Notes: generated from the letters alone by a model not told the origin. Counted from the first letter of the stretch, positions 47,725-60,446 are shown. The stretch is 64,000 nucleotides of DNA from Fremontodendron californicum (GCA_030761205.1 JAULJL010000010.1:13363241-13427240); one strand, 5' to 3'. Made by a program: numbers and translations.

Positions 47725-48662
47725 TTTATCAAAAGTCTTGGTTTATCGATTTTATCCATTATTTAATTTTAGTTTCCATATTTTTTAATAATAAGGAGAA
47801 TTTTGAAAATAATAAAATATTCTTGAATATGATCATACTCATACTCATGTACATGCATATTATTATTATTCTCTGGTTATTTTGTTGAATATTATTGTTC
47901 TTCGCTTGATTGATGCTTTACATTGTTTAGTATTGTCCTTAATAAATGGTCGGGGTATTTAGAATAAGGGGTGTAGAATAGGTGGTGAAAGGTTTGTTGT
48001 TCCTCCTCACACACTACACGTGCATTTGCATAACATGAGCTCTATACCTGAGTTCCGTCCTTTTAAGTGGAAGTAAAGTAGGTACGCTCTCATGATGATC
48101 CTCTGCATGGGCTAGCAAAATACTTTCGGAGTATAAATGACCCAAGCTCTCGTGATAATCCTTCGAATAGGCTAGGGAAATATACTCTAATAAATTGAAC
48201 CCATTTTTATCGGAGTACCTTACAAGCCTTCATAGGCGACAATGAGGAACAATTCGGGGCCTTTTAGAACCTCATTCACCCACATATAGTGAGCCACCAA
48301 CATAGGCGAAGCTCTACTGAATTTTTGATAGATATACCGAAGTTAGGAACACATGGAGGGACATTTCCAACCTTTTTTTCCTATTTTACATTCCGAATAA
48401 GTTTTGCAAATCGGGCGAGAATGAACATACACTGTGTCACCCATAATAAGTTTAATATTCCGTCCCAAAGGCATCATAATGTCAAAATTTTGTTAACTTT
48501 GTTGGGACAATTGTTTATTTTGTTATATACTATTCGTTATTATTTGATTTCTTCACCTTTACTAATTTGTTTCTTTACTTTTTTTTTTCATTCATTTTTT
48601 GTCATCATAATGCATAGGGAAAGTTATTGGCCTTGGGATAGTCTTCAACCAAAAGGGCTTTC
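47725..48662 (+). mobile_element. 5' leader of element B (after the solo LTR)
   Basis: Matches the leaders of H, A and D (GGGGTGTAGAATAGGTGGTG, the paired GATGATCCTC/GCATGGGCTAG blocks, GGCGACAATGAGGAACAATT). Open frames here, such as 48289-48687, are not conserved in the other copies. Confidence 0.7.
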
Positions 48663-48670
48663 ATGGAGGG
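48627..48670. repeat. Inverted repeat arm at the start of ORF1, element B
   Basis: TTGGCCTTGGGATAGTCTTC followed by AACCAAAAGGGCTTTCATGG. Partner: 50630-50670. Confidence 0.75.
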
Positions 48671-50406
48671 TTGGGTTACTTCGATAGTGGAGGAGCATGC
48701 AGTGGTAAGAGAGCACTCGAAGTTGGCTCAAAGAAAAGAGGGGGATTGCCTAAAAGAGGGATATGTATCAGTATTGCCAGAATGGGTAAAGGTAGATCTC
48801 CGACAGAATGATCTCCGTGGGTTGGAAAGATATTTTGAATCAGTGGGATATATTAGAGAAAGAGGCTTTCACTAAGATGTATGGGGACATAGCATTGTTG
48901 ATATCGGTCAGAGTTAATAGTGAGTTGATTCGAGCCATGATGCAGTTCTGGAACCTCGCTTACTGATTCTTCACCTTCAACAAAGAAGATATGACACCGA
49001 CCATAGAAGAGTACTCGGCTTTGATGCTATCAAGTATACCATCCCGGATCGGATTTATTTGAAGGATCCGAAGACATTGGGATTCAAAAAGAAGCTAGCT
49101 AAGATTGTGGGAATAGATAGAAAATGGATCGAAGGCCATGTGATTAAGAAAGGGAAAAGTGAGTGTATTCCTTGGGATACCCTCCAATATTTGATCCGAA
49201 GCCACCCGAATAGAGAGATTGCTAGGGATATCTTCTCCCTAGCGACATATAGTTTGGTTATCTTCCCGGGGATATTAGGGCGTGTCGAGGTAGCCATTGT
49301 CGACCTCTTTGAGAAGTTAAAACGAAATATACATCCTTTTTCAGCCATCATGGCAAAAACAATCCGGTCTTTGAATTTTTGCAAGCGAGAAGGAAAAGGA
49401 AGATTCACGAATAGTGTGCAACTCCTCTACATTTGGATTCAGAGTCACTTCTGGAAGAGGGAGGATGTTTCTTTTAAATCGTACATGAAATCCCTATACC
49501 GATCAATGAGTTTCTGAAGAAGGATTGGCTAGAGGGTAGAAATGAAGGGAATGTATCAACATGCTCTGGAACCTTAAAGGTGATATGGTGACATGGAGAG
49601 TCTCGTGGATGGTTCCTATACCAATACTGTACAAATATGGGAGCAAGTAGGGGGTTCCACTACTTGGGATTTGGGGAGTCGTGAGTTGCGCAACACTGTT
49701 GGTGCAAAGACAGGTCGAGTCTCGGCAATTCATGCCTGCAACTCACGGGCTTGATCTATTAGAGTTTACCTACGGAGAAGAGAGGTACTCAGGAAAAATG
49801 CAGGAAATAGTGAAAGCATGGAAGAAGACTCATCGGATAAAGGTGGATCGATATGTCAAAAATGTCACACCCGACTACATGGTATGGAGAGTTAAGAGGG
49901 TTAATGATAGACTGTTGACGTCTGCTAGAGAAGAGGTTCAACTCATGGATTCACAACCAAAGGAAGCACCATCGGCAATAGAGACCATGAAGCAAGAATT
50001 TGAGAATTAGAAAGCCCAATTAAACAAACAGATTGCCCAACTCCGGGAAGAGGGCAGCGAGTTGAAAATGAAAGACTTTATGCGGGAAGCTAATAAGGAA
50101 AAGGTTAAGAGAGAACGAGATATTGTTAAGGGTGATCTCAACGACCTGCACTTGGAAAATAAAAGGTTTCGATTTGAACTGAAATATGAAGGGGTCGCTA
50201 AGTCTTCTAGGGAATGGAAGAAAGAAGTCGATGATCTCAAAGAAAAGAGCGACTACTGGAAAGGGAAAGCAGAAAAAAAGGAAGTTAGAACTGTCAGACT
50301 TGCACAAGAGAAACGAGTTAAGGAAAGCTCGCACACCATTGTTTCTTCTAAACTTTTAAGATGTGAACTGGAAAATGAAAGGTTGCGGGCCAAGTTGAAA
50401 GTTTAA
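48663..50406 (+). pseudogene. Ogre-like element B: ORF1 (plant-mobile-domain-like, coiled coil)
   Basis: Start MEGWVTSIVEEHAV at 48663. Then SVLPEWVKVDLRQNDLRGLE, a frameshift near 48860, ELIRAMMQFWNLAY, stop, and MTPTIEEYSAL; the frame 49059-49517 carries GHVIKKGKSECIPWDTL, RSLNFCKREGKGRF and LLYIWIQSHFWKRE. After another shift, 49681-50406 gives RQVESRQFMPATHGLDLLEF, TPDYMVWR and a long Glu/Lys coiled coil ending at TAA 50406, with one stop at about 50008. Same architecture as A. Framed by inverted repeats at 48627-48670 and 50630-50670. Confidence 0.75.
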
Positions 50407-50903
50407 GAAGTGAATCAGTCCAAAAAAAGGGCACTGTAATGGAAAGTCCAAAACGCAAGAAGGTCATTTTAGGGCCATCATAGTTGTATTAACAATTTGT
50501 TAAAGACTTTGGATGGAAAGGAAATAGATCTCCAAAATTACTCAGCAGATGCTAGATTTTCTTAGGCGAGGCTATTATGCAATATGAACAGATCTTGATG
50601 TTTTTGTCACTGATGTATTTGAATTCAGTAATCAATGAAAGACCGTTTGGTTGAAATTATCTCGGGGCAAGTACTTTCAAGTGCATTCATACATTTATTT
50701 ATTAGTTGTACATATTCATTTACTTAATCATTCATTCATTCACTTGTTCAATCTATTTATATTCATTCATTCATAACAAAATACAAAGAATAGGTCACGA
50801 AGTCCTAATCCATGGTATTTAAACTTAACGTATAAAGATTGGGCGTCCTCCAAAAAACTCAGAGTTTCAACGCCAACACAACACCAGATCACGAACTAGA
50901 GCA
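50407..50903 (+). other. ORF1-gag spacer of element B
   Basis: Non-coding, with ATTCATTCATTC-type runs at about 50690-50775. It includes the second inverted repeat arm (50630-50670) that mirrors the ORF1 start region. Confidence 0.65.
50630..50670. repeat. Inverted repeat arm downstream of ORF1, element B
   Basis: AATCAATGAAAGACCGTTTG followed by GTTGAAATTATCTCGGGGCA; its reverse complement aligns with 48627-48670. Confidence 0.75.
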
Positions 50904-53900
50904 ATGGAAAATGAACATATAGCTCGTATTGAAAGAATGGAAAGGGCTCAAAGGGAATTATAAGAACAGTTAGCAAAATCCCAAGAGGAATATAGGGAAC
51001 AGATGATAAAGATAATGGAAATGATGTCTGTCGTACTTCGAGAAAAGAGGCCTGCTGAGAATTTGACTATAAGAAGAGAGACAGGGAATAGAGGGGCTCA
51101 ATGGGAGATCGTACTGTTAAATGTTCAGTCATCTCAAAACACCAAAAATCAGCCACTGGCAGCTACAATGCCTTTCGTATATGGTCAACCCAATGTAGAA
51201 GCACAGAATCAAGTGCTGATTAGCACGAATACTGGAAATATCTCATCAAACCCCATTGAAGTCCTAGATTTGGATGACCTGGCTGAACAGGAAAAGTTAA
51301 AGATGACAAAGTTGAAGAAGGTTGAGTTGGTTGATGATAAGTGCTTAATTTCATACATTTTCACATATTATTTCCTTATACTTTGTGCTTTAATTCTTAA
51401 GTTCCTTGACATTTTACTATGGTTTTGTGAATTATAGGTATTTTGGAATACATGAAGTAAACATGTCAAATGTGATGTTAAAGAGCTTATAAAGTCACAA
51501 TCATAAGATGGAATAAGACTTGCGAGTCAAAAAGATTAAATTCTTAGTGCAAAGCAATTAGGCAGATTTGACCTCCGGAGCTTGTTGCTAAGAAATCATG
51601 ATGTTAAATTCTTTATTTGAAGAAACTTCCTTCTTGACTTTTGAAGCTGACTTGAACACCTTTCCAACGATAGTTTAAACGCCCAAATCATATAATAAAT
51701 GGTTATCCAAATTAGCCAACAAAGTGTGAGAAGATGCAGCAGCCAAAAAACCGAAGACAGGGAGCTCGGTGACCAAAAGCCACACAAGTCAGCAAGGTTG
51801 GTGCCGTGATGCTAGAATTTGGCACCGCGGTGCTGACCCTACTGCCCCTGAACCTGAAAAAATTGCAAAAATTCGGATTTTTGCCAAATTTGCAAGTTTG
51901 TGCCTTCTAGCTTTCTTGATCAGCAAGAAAGGGTTTCCAAGGTCTTAAAACTCTATAAATACCATCTTTTGAGCCACAAACTATGACATGTTTTTGATTA
52001 TTTGTCCAATATTCTTCTTCTTATTCTTTATTCTCTTAGTTTTATTTTAGTTTTCTTCTTAGTTTCTTTTTAATATTTATGATTATGTTAACTATGCCTA
52101 TGCAAGGCTAAACTTCTCCTTGGTTAAGGGTGATTTCAAAGCCCTAGACATGTTTTGTAATTAATTTTTAGATTCTATCTATTATTACTTTTCTATCAAA
52201 GTTGCTTGTGTTCTTCTATAAAAATTGTTCATGTTGTTGTCTTGATTTGTTTAGGATACATACTAGATAGATCTTGATAATTATCTAATGCTAGTTTAGG
52301 AGTTTGGATACGTAGCTTATCTTGATTTCTATTCAATAGTGGAAATTTGTGATTAATGATTATGTTAAAGTTTTCGCTAATTGCAAAGTGGAACATAACC
52401 TAAGTTAAACAATTAATGTTCATGCTTTTGTTGCTTAGATCAATCTATCTTTCTCATCATAAAGTTGCTGTCAAATTAAATTTAGAGATGTTTATCCTAG
52501 GTTGTTTGATAATTAGAGATTAAGTAGTGGCGTTCGTCCTGCTTAACGACAGACTAAGGAAGGATTGGGGTAACACCGGAGATTGTTATCTACGGTTGTT
52601 AACTTTGATAGACAATTGATATTGCTAGATCTAAATTTGATTCTTAATGATGTCTAGTGGTGGAGAATGAACCTTTAGCCATATTTCCCACATCTTATTA
52701 CTTCTTGTTGACTTGCTTTCTTATTTTCATTGTTTGCTTAAGTTTAAACTGATTTCAAAACCCCTTTAACTTTTGTTTTATTTGAATTTAAGTTTTAAAC
52801 TAGTAATTTATAAACTAAAAACCAATCTCTGTGGAATCGACCCTTGCATGCTACTTTACTATAATTGATCATATTAAGTGCAAGGTTTAATAAAGATACA
52901 CTCTTTTTGGTGCATCAGTTGAGTCACAGAAGAAGTATCAGTTATTAGAGGAGAGGCTGCGAGCCGTGGAAGGGGCTAAATTGTTTGGCAGTCTTGATGT
53001 TAAGGAGCTAATTTTAGTTTTCGATATTGTGATCCCACCTAAATTCAAAACACTGGATTTCGAGAAATATGATGGGATCGCTGATCCTTCCGCGCACTTG
53101 ACAATGTACTTCCAGAAGATGGCTGGGCATGCTGATGATGAGAAACTGCTCATCCATTATTTTCAGGATAGCTTTACTGGGTCGACGACTCAGTGGTATA
53201 ATCAGCTTACTCGAAGAAAGGTCCAATCCTGGATGGACTTGGCTAGAGCCTTTTTGGAAAACTATAAGCATGTATTTGATATGGTGCCTGATAGACTGTC
53301 CTAATAGAATCTGGAAAAGAAAGCTACTGAAAGCTTTAAACAGTATGCGCAAAGATGGCGAGATATGGCTACTCAAGTGCAACCTCCTTTGACTGATAAG
53401 GAGACCATAGTTCTCTTTGTCAATACTCTGAAGGCACCATATTATGATAAGCTGGTGGGTAATGCCACTAAGAACTTTGCAGATATGGTCATATTGGGAG
53501 AAATGATTGAAACCGCTATCAAGAGCGAAAAAATGGAAAGTGGGGAACTTGTTGCCCCCAAGAAAATAGCTCTCGCCAAGAAGAAAGAAGGGGAAGCTCA
53601 TGCAGTCAGTTTCAATAACCGCCCTTTTACACCTCCAGCGCCATACAGACCCTACCCAGTATACAATCCCTATTACCCCGTTGTGAATAACCTTACTCAA
53701 AACCCTTTCCCTTACACGGCTATACCACAACAACCATATCCAATCGGTATATCCCCTCATATAGTCATTCCCCAACGCTACACCAAAGACTCAGAACGCC
53801 ACTAGAAATGATTAAAGGCCTTTGAGGAACAATCAAAAACCTCAATATGATCCTATCCCTACGACCTACGGTGAGTTGTATCCTAAGCTACTACAGGGAC

Positions 53901-54369
53901 AACTTGTCGCACCTGTCTATCTCCAACCCCTTAAACCACCACATCCCAAGTGGTACGGTTCCAACGCTCATTGTGCATACCACGCAGGGATTCTAGGGCA
54001 TTCAACTGAAAACTGCATTACTTTCAAGCGCAAGGTCCAAAGCCTTATTGATGTGGGAATTGTGAAGTTTAGGCCAAGAAATGGGCCTAACATTGCGGGT
54101 AACCCTTTGCCTAATAACACAGAGGCTAAGGTTAATGCAATAATGTCGGGGGAGTTCGAAAGGGTGACAAAGGATGTTAGAAAGGTAAAGGGGCCGATGA
54201 TTAAAGTATGGGTAGAAATGGTCAAAAACGGGGTTGGTTAGACCAAAATCAGATGTGAGAAAAATAGCTAGTAAGATAGGGGATTTTTGTTAGTACCATG
54301 AATATGAGGGGCATGCCATCCAAGATTGTGAAGAATTTCTAGCCAAGATTCACAAGATGATGGATATGG
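50904..54369 (+). pseudogene. Ogre-like element B: gag, split by a solo LTR and truncated by element C
   Basis: Start MENEHIARIERMERAQ at 50904. Gag N-terminus runs to KLKKVEL at about 51330, where the solo LTR 51335-52917 interrupts. It resumes at 52923 (QKKYQLLEERLRAVEGAKLF), with the gag core at 53030-53270 (LLIHYFQDSFTGSTTQWYNQ, VQSWMDLARAF), a stop at 53302, NTLKAPYYDKLVGNATKNFA (53422), a Pro/Tyr linker and, after a frameshift near 53810, the CAYHAGILGHSTENC knuckle (53968). A second Cys/His pair follows before HKMMDMV, where C inserts at 54370. Protease and pol are outside the window or lost. Confidence 0.85.
51335..52917 (+). mobile_element. Solo LTR (1,583 bp) inserted in gag of element B
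   Basis: Flanked by perfect 5-bp duplications GTTGA (51330-51334 and 52918-52922), with TGAT...ATCA ends. Comparison with gag of A shows the insertion falls within the KKVE..ESQKKY segment. A TATA box (51954-51961) and CTCTGTGGAATCGACCC near the end match the layout of LTR G, so it is probably the same lineage. No internal coding region: a solo LTR left by unequal recombination. Confidence 0.92.
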
Positions 54370-55154
54370 TGATGGGATCCAAGATGGACCAAATCTTAAA
54401 GATTCATTGCAAGTTCCTTATAGGTCAAAACCTAAGAAGATCAAGGAAACATTGCAAGAATTGGTGGAATCCACTTGGGCCAAGTTGCAAATTGTTCAAG
54501 AAAGACTTCAAGATTCAAGTTGGGCTTGAATCCAGCTTTAGTCCATGATATATGAGTTGGTTAAGGGGGCGGCATAGAGGGGATTGAAGTGGGCCTATCT
54601 TGTTTCATTAATTGATGTGGCATATGTGGGGCTTATTCTAATTCATTAATTGATGTGGCATATGTGGGGCCTATTCTAATTCATTAATTGATGTGGCATA
54701 AGTGAGCCTAATCTAATTCATTAATCCATTAGGCATGTGGGGCCTAATTTCTTGTATTAAGTCTAATAGGCTTATGGGGCCTATTTCATTAAACTAGTTG
54801 GACTTCTTTTAACTTATTATGTTTTGGGCTTGAGCTTGTTTAGCCCTATTTTAATTTGCATTATTTAGACCTAGCCAACCTAGGCATAGTATAGGATTTA
54901 TTAGACATAAGACTTTGTTATTCTGATTTTTATCAATTGAAGTTTATACTTCTTGGAGAGTATTTTCTCTACTTGTTCTTGACAGAACTAAAGAACTTAT
55001 CAAAGGCAATCCCTTTATGTTTCACACCAAATCTAGATTCTTGAAACAAGTTTTCAACGGGTCTAGATCTTTCTTGACTTGAATATTGGCTTTCTTGGGT
55101 AAGTTTCAAATTGATTGAGGGTTCAAGGGATTTTAATCCTAAGGGTTCACATCA
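54370..55154 (+). mobile_element. 5' LTR of element C
   Basis: Starts TGATGGGATCCAAG inside gag of B and ends GGTTCACATCA, followed two bases later by TGGTATCAAAGC, one change from the tRNA-iMet site. Homologous to the minus-strand solo LTR 46742-47719. It contains a four-copy ~49-bp repeat (ATTAATTGATGTGGCATATG type, about 54600-54760). Confidence 0.75.
54600..54760. repeat. Four-copy ~49-bp tandem repeat in LTR C
   Basis: TTCATTAATTGATGTGGCAT then ATGTGGGGCCTATTCTAA repeats, the first three copies nearly identical and the last diverged. Confidence 0.85.
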
Positions 55155-55747
55155 TTTGGTATCAAAGCTTAGGCTTCCAATTAGGTCTTTTATCCTTTCA
55201 AATCAATTTAACAAGATTTTGGGGTTTCAGACATTCTTGTCTTGGGGTTATAGTTTTTAGGCATTCTTGTCTTGTGGTTAATAGCTTTTAGGCATTCTTG
55301 CTTTGGGGTTTCATTCTTGTAATTGAATTAGATCAAGATTAGTGCTTTTTGGATTCTTGATCTATAAAATTCATTCTTGGTCGAATCTTGATATTTTTGA
55401 AAAAAAAAAATCAAGGAAGAAGAAGACAATTTGACAAGACAAAGAAAGAAAGAAATCCGAGAAAAAAAAAAAGAAAACTAAGAAGGGGCAAGGAAGTTCC
55501 GAAAAAAAGAAGAAAAAAAAAGAAATTCAATTCGAAAGAAAAGAAAGAAAGAATTGAAATTCATCTTATTGTTTTTGATTTATCATTCTTAGCCATTGTT
55601 TCTTGTTTAGCAATCTTTTGCTGGTTAGAATTATACAAGGGTGTTATTGGTTGAGTTCAACTAGTTCTTAAAGAACTTGAAAGAGAAAATAGGAGTGGTA
55701 AAAGGCAAGAGTGGTGAGATTATTATTGAAAAAAGCCAAAAGAGTGA
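55155..55747 (+). mobile_element. Primer-binding site and start of the internal region of element C
   Basis: TGGTATCAAAGC at 55157-55168. Beyond it is a purine-rich leader holding an 88-codon Lys/Arg-rich frame (55388-55654) built mostly of AAG/AAA/GAA; it is more likely a purine tract than a real protein. Gag is not reached, because the LTR of D begins at 55748. Confidence 0.6.
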
Positions 55748-55879
55748 TGTAGACACCTAATTTTGTCCGAGCCCCCTAAACCAAGCAAATTCTTCCTTGT
55801 ACTTTTTTTAGAATGCAGAAAATCTCTTCTCATCTTGTAGATGGTCCTCCAAGACATGTGATTCAGAGTTTAGCAGGAA

Positions 55880-55972
55880 AAGTCAATCCAAAAAAAGTCG
55901 ACTCCAAAAAAGTCAACTCCAAAAATTCAACCCCGAAGAGTCAACCATTAAAAAAGTCAGCCCTTAGTCAAA
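55880..55972. promoter_or_regulatory. TTGAC (W-box) cluster in LTR of D, partly decayed
   Basis: GTCAA cores at about 55880, 55911, 55938 and 55969, with three further units mutated (GTCGAC, TTCAAC, GTCAGC). Confidence 0.45.
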
Positions 55973-56599
55973 ATCAAGATTTGAAGTTGAATTGAATAAT
56001 GGTGAAAGAATTTTGATAATCTGAGGTCTACAACGAAAGATATGGAGTTCGGAAGAGGGATTGCGAAAATTTCAATGTAGGGGAAGCCCTAATTCGGCAA
56101 ATTTGGGGAAAAGTGCTTAAACAATCAAATTGGTCGATATTGGAGGTTCCAAATGGAATATAATTAATGACTACGGGCATTGGATGGGCCAATTGGATGC
56201 AGAACCAAAGGAAAAGTCAATTTGGAAGGAAAATCGGAAACTAGGGTTTTGGTTAAAAAGGGTGAATTTTGCAAATTTGGGAAAAACGGCAAAGATGGCC
56301 CAATTCGATGAAATTGAAGCCCCCAGTTGATAAAGAATGAGTAAACAAGGATAGCCCAAGGCCCAGTTTGAAGTGGATCCTAAGGAAGAGCTGTTTAGGG
56401 CAAAAATGAAAAAGCGAGAAAATTTTCGAGTTTGAAAAGGGGAAAACGAAATCGGAAGGGAATTTGATCGTAAAAATTGGGCATTTTTGGACCAACTCAA
56501 ATTCAATATAGGACAAAGGAAGTGGAAAAAGAAAATCTGGAAATCGGACCCGTTTTGAGTAAAACCGAGGTTTCAGAGGTTGAAGGGCATTCTCGAAAA

Positions 56600-57440
56600 A
56601 TCCCAAAGATAATTCCTAGAAAAATAGAAAACGAGCTCCAAAAATTATGAAAACTTTCAGATCTGAGTTTTATAATTTTTAGAAGAGATCGATGAAGAAA
56701 AATCCGGAATCGGAGCTCATTTGAAAAATGGCAAAGTTCGGGTGCACTAAGCCGAAATTCCAAAAGATAATTCCAGGAAAAATAGCAAACGAGCTCAAAA
56801 AATTATGAAAACTTCCAAATCTGAGTTTTATAATTTTTGGAAGAGATCGATGAAGAAAAATCTGGAATTAGAGCTCATATGAAAAATGGCAAAGTTCGGG
56901 TGCACTAAGCCGAAATTCCAGAAGATAAATCCGGGAAAAATAGAAAATGAGCTCCAAAAAATATGAAAATTCCAGATCTGAGTTTTATAATTTTTGGAAG
57001 AGATCGACGAAGAAAAATCCGGAGTCGGAGCTCATTTGAAAAATGGCAAAGTTCGAGTGCACAAAGCCGAAATTCAAGAAGATAATTCCGGGAAAAATAG
57101 CAAACGAGCTCCAAAAATTATGAAAACATCAAGATCTGAGTTTTATAATTTTTGGAAGAGATCGGAGAAGGAAAATCCAGAATTGAAACTCATTTGAAAA
57201 ATGGTAAAGTTCGGGTGCACTAACCTGAAATTCCGAAAGATAATTCCAGGAAAAATAGCAAACGAGCTCCAAAAATTATGAAAACTTCTAGATCTGAGTC
57301 TTATAATTTTTGGAAGAGATTGGTGAAGAAAAATTTGGAATTGGAGTTCAAATGAAAAGGTGAATTTTGGGTGCACTAACCGAAAATCCAAAGATAATTC
57401 CGAGAAAAATAGCAATTGAGCTCGAAAAATTTTGAAAATC
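56600..57440. repeat. ~158-bp tandem repeats in LTR of D (five to six copies)
   Basis: Each unit has GATAATTCCGGGAAAAATAG, CAAACGAGCTCCAAAAATTA, GATCTGAGTTTTATAATTTT and GGCAAAGTTCGGGTGCACTA. Related, shorter arrays lie in H (about 7340-7770) and A (about 42240-42860). Confidence 0.85.
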
Positions 57441-58649
57441 TCCAGATCTCAATATTATATTTATTTGGACGGATTGGAGAAAGAAAAGCTGGATTTGGGG
57501 TTCGTTTGCAATAAAATCAAGTTTGGGGGCCAAAATGCAATTTTACTGAAGAAACCGAAAAAGGCCAATTTTGCAAAATTAAAAGATGAAAAAATGAAGG
57601 AAATTCTAGAACATACCATGGCCGGCCAGCATAGGGGAGAAAGGGTGGGATTTAATTCATTTCATGCAATGGTCAATATCAAGCTACAAGATGTCATTTT
57701 TACTTTCTTGAAATGTCCTTGCTCAACCAATGGCCTAAGTACCTTGTAAAAAGATGAGTACATCCTTGAGTGGCCAAGATCAAATTGCAAGATGACATTT
57801 TTATTTTCATGAAAATATCCTCATCCAATGGCCAATATTGGTGGAAGAAAGATGAACACAAGTCATCCAATGGTTGGAAATGCATGTAACCAAACGAAAT
57901 ATCCTTGCTTATCCAATGGCTTAGGCACCTTATGAAAAGATGAGTACATCATTGAATGGCTAAGATCAATTTGCAAGATGGCATTTTTATTGTCAAGAAA
58001 ATATCTTGAATCCAAGGGCTTAGATTGTGTAGGAAAATTAAATGAATTGATGACAACCATTCATCCCAAAGGTATAGGGGGTTAGGCCAAGGCATTTGAA
58101 GGAAGGGGTTTTCATTTTTTTCAAAGGCAAGTTGGCTGATTATTGAATAGAGGCAGTAGCTAATACCTTAGAAAAAAATATTTTTGAAAGAAAAGGAAGG
58201 GAGCTTTTGCTAAGGTAGCCATTCCTCTTTGATTCTTACATTATTTCTTTCTTCTTCTTCTTCATGTTATTCTTTATTTTTCCATATGATTTCCTATCAT
58301 TTTTCTTTTCTTAAATAATTCTTTCTTTTCGGTTAGGGTGGGCTTTGTCCAATATACCAACCATGGAGTTCATTTCCATATTATTTTTTTACCTTAGTTA
58401 TTTTTATGATTTTGAGATTGAAAAGGCTTCATGACCTTGATAAATTTCAAGAGATAATGGTTAGGGGGGACTTTGTCCAATGTACCAACCATGGAGCTCA
58501 TCTCCTTTTATTTATTTGCTTGCTTTAACTTGCTTATTTCTATTATTATTTATTTTTATGTGTATTTAAATTCTTGCTAACCATTTTGTTCTTTTGATTT
58601 ATGACATACTTTTGCATCTTGTGGCTATTGTCATATAGTTTAGGTCATT

Positions 58650-59540
58650 TTCATTTTTCATATCATTTTCCATAGCATTTAGTTAGGTCATTTTCCATGA
58701 CATTCTCACAACATTTTGGCTCCTAGACCATTCGGCCATGTAGTAGTTTTTTTTAAGCTTTAGGTCATTTTTCTTTAGGCCATGATATTTGTTATTTCAT
58801 TTAGGCATTTAGGCCATTTTATTATTCCAAGTCATTTCACATGTCAATTAAGCATTAGGCCATTTTCATATGCCATGCCATTTTCCATGTCATTTAAGCA
58901 TTAGGTCATTTTTATTATTCCATGTCATTTTACATGTCATTTAAGCTTTAGACCATTTTCATATGCCATGTTGTTTTCCATGTCATTTAAGCATTAGGTC
59001 ATTTTTATTATTCCATGTCATTTTACATGTCATTTAAGCTTTAGGCCATTTTCATATGCCATGTCATTTTCCATGTCATTTAAGCATTAGGTCATTTTTA
59101 TTATTCCATGTTATTTTCCATGTCTTTTAAGCATTAGGTTATTTTTATTATTCCATGTCATTTTACATGTCATTTAAGCTTTAGGCCATTTTCATATGCC
59201 ATGTCATTTTCCATGTCATTTAAGCATTAGGTCATTTTTATTATTCCATGTCATTTTACATGTCATTTAAGTATTAGGCCATTTTCATATGCCATGTCAT
59301 TTTGCATGTCATTTAAGTATTAGGTCATTTTTATTATTCCATGTCATTTTACGTGTCATTTAAGCATTAGGCCATTTTTATTATTCCATGTCATTTTACA
59401 TGTCATTTAAGCTTTAGACCATTTTCATATGCCATGTCATTTTCCATGTCATTTAGGCACTAGACCATTTTCATTATTCCATGTCATTTGCCATGTCATT
59501 TAGACACTAGGTCATGCATATTCCATGTCATTTGTTTCAT
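58650..59540. repeat. ~90-bp minisatellite in LTR of D
   Basis: Alternating half-units CCATTTTCATATGCCATGTC / ATTTTCCATGTCATTTAAGC / ATTAGGTCATTTTTATTATT, about ten repeats with close to identical central copies. It is related to the TGCCATGTCAT array in B. Confidence 0.85.
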
Positions 59541-60399
59541 GCATTTTTGCATTTCCCACTTGATTTTTGACTTAAGCCAATCAATGGCTCAAAGCCAAGC
59601 TTTAATGAGCATACTTGTGGAAAATTAAAATTTGTCAAAGTTGGATTTTCTAATTTTATGATTTATTCTTATTAGGCAACCCTTGTCCAAAGTTTTAGAA
59701 TTTTTACCACTGGTTGTAGGACTTTAGAGGAGCCTCTAATATTTTTATTCTGATTTTTGGACGTTTTTATCAAAGGTTTAAAAATGTTTTTTGGTTAAGT
59801 AGTTTTTTTACCCACTGTTCTGTCTTTCATGAATTTTCGGGTAGGTCATCCTTAGTCTAAAAATTAAGATGATTTTTTTCCATAAATGTCGACATGTTCT
59901 AAGTCTCCCATAATTTGTTCAGATTTATTGAAATTTTTTAGAAGGGTAAAAGAATCGGTTTCCAAAACTGGTTAGAAAAGTCAGATTTGTTTTTAAGAAC
60001 TAATAGTTTTTTGTTTTGTTTAAGGCACTAAAAGGGGGCTTATTTAAAACATTAGTTGCTGTTTTAGGTTAATTTCCAAGTAATTTTAATCATAAAATTT
60101 GACTTTATAAAAGTCGGGTCAAGGGTGGTCAACCCCGGGATTCAAAACTAGGAAATTAAAGCCTTTTAAAGGGTGTTTTCAGCCAAGTTTTCTTTTACCC
60201 AAAAATTCAAAATTTTTTAAATTCGAATCCAAAATCTGAGTTAGAAAATCCAACTTAGGTCTCTTCCCAAGGTAGTCGGATGTTTTAGATATACGAATAT
60301 CCTTATTTCGTGGGAGAAATACATTTTCATGCATTTGCATTTTTCATATTCATGCATATTTTATGACATTTAATTTTTTCTATTTAGGTTATATAAATT

Positions 60400-60401
<2 letters not shown>

Positions 60402-60443
<42 letters not shown>
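60402..60443. repeat. (AT)n microsatellite
   Basis: About 42 bp of pure AT dinucleotides in LTR D. Confidence 0.95.

Positions 60444-60446
<3 letters not shown>

Noticed and set aside
48289..48687. 132-codon frame in the leader of B
   Set aside because: Not kept in the leaders of H, A or D; it runs over the true ORF1 start in another frame.
53014..53775. 253-codon minus-strand frame
   Set aside because: Antisense to the gag core of B, which has clear family motifs on the plus strand.
55388..55654. Lys/Arg-rich 88-codon frame
   Set aside because: A purine tract of AAG/AAA/GAA codons; no other coding sign.
56171..57749. Overlapping frames of 60-117 codons on both strands
   Set aside because: They track the ~158-bp tandem repeats of LTR D; no family motif.
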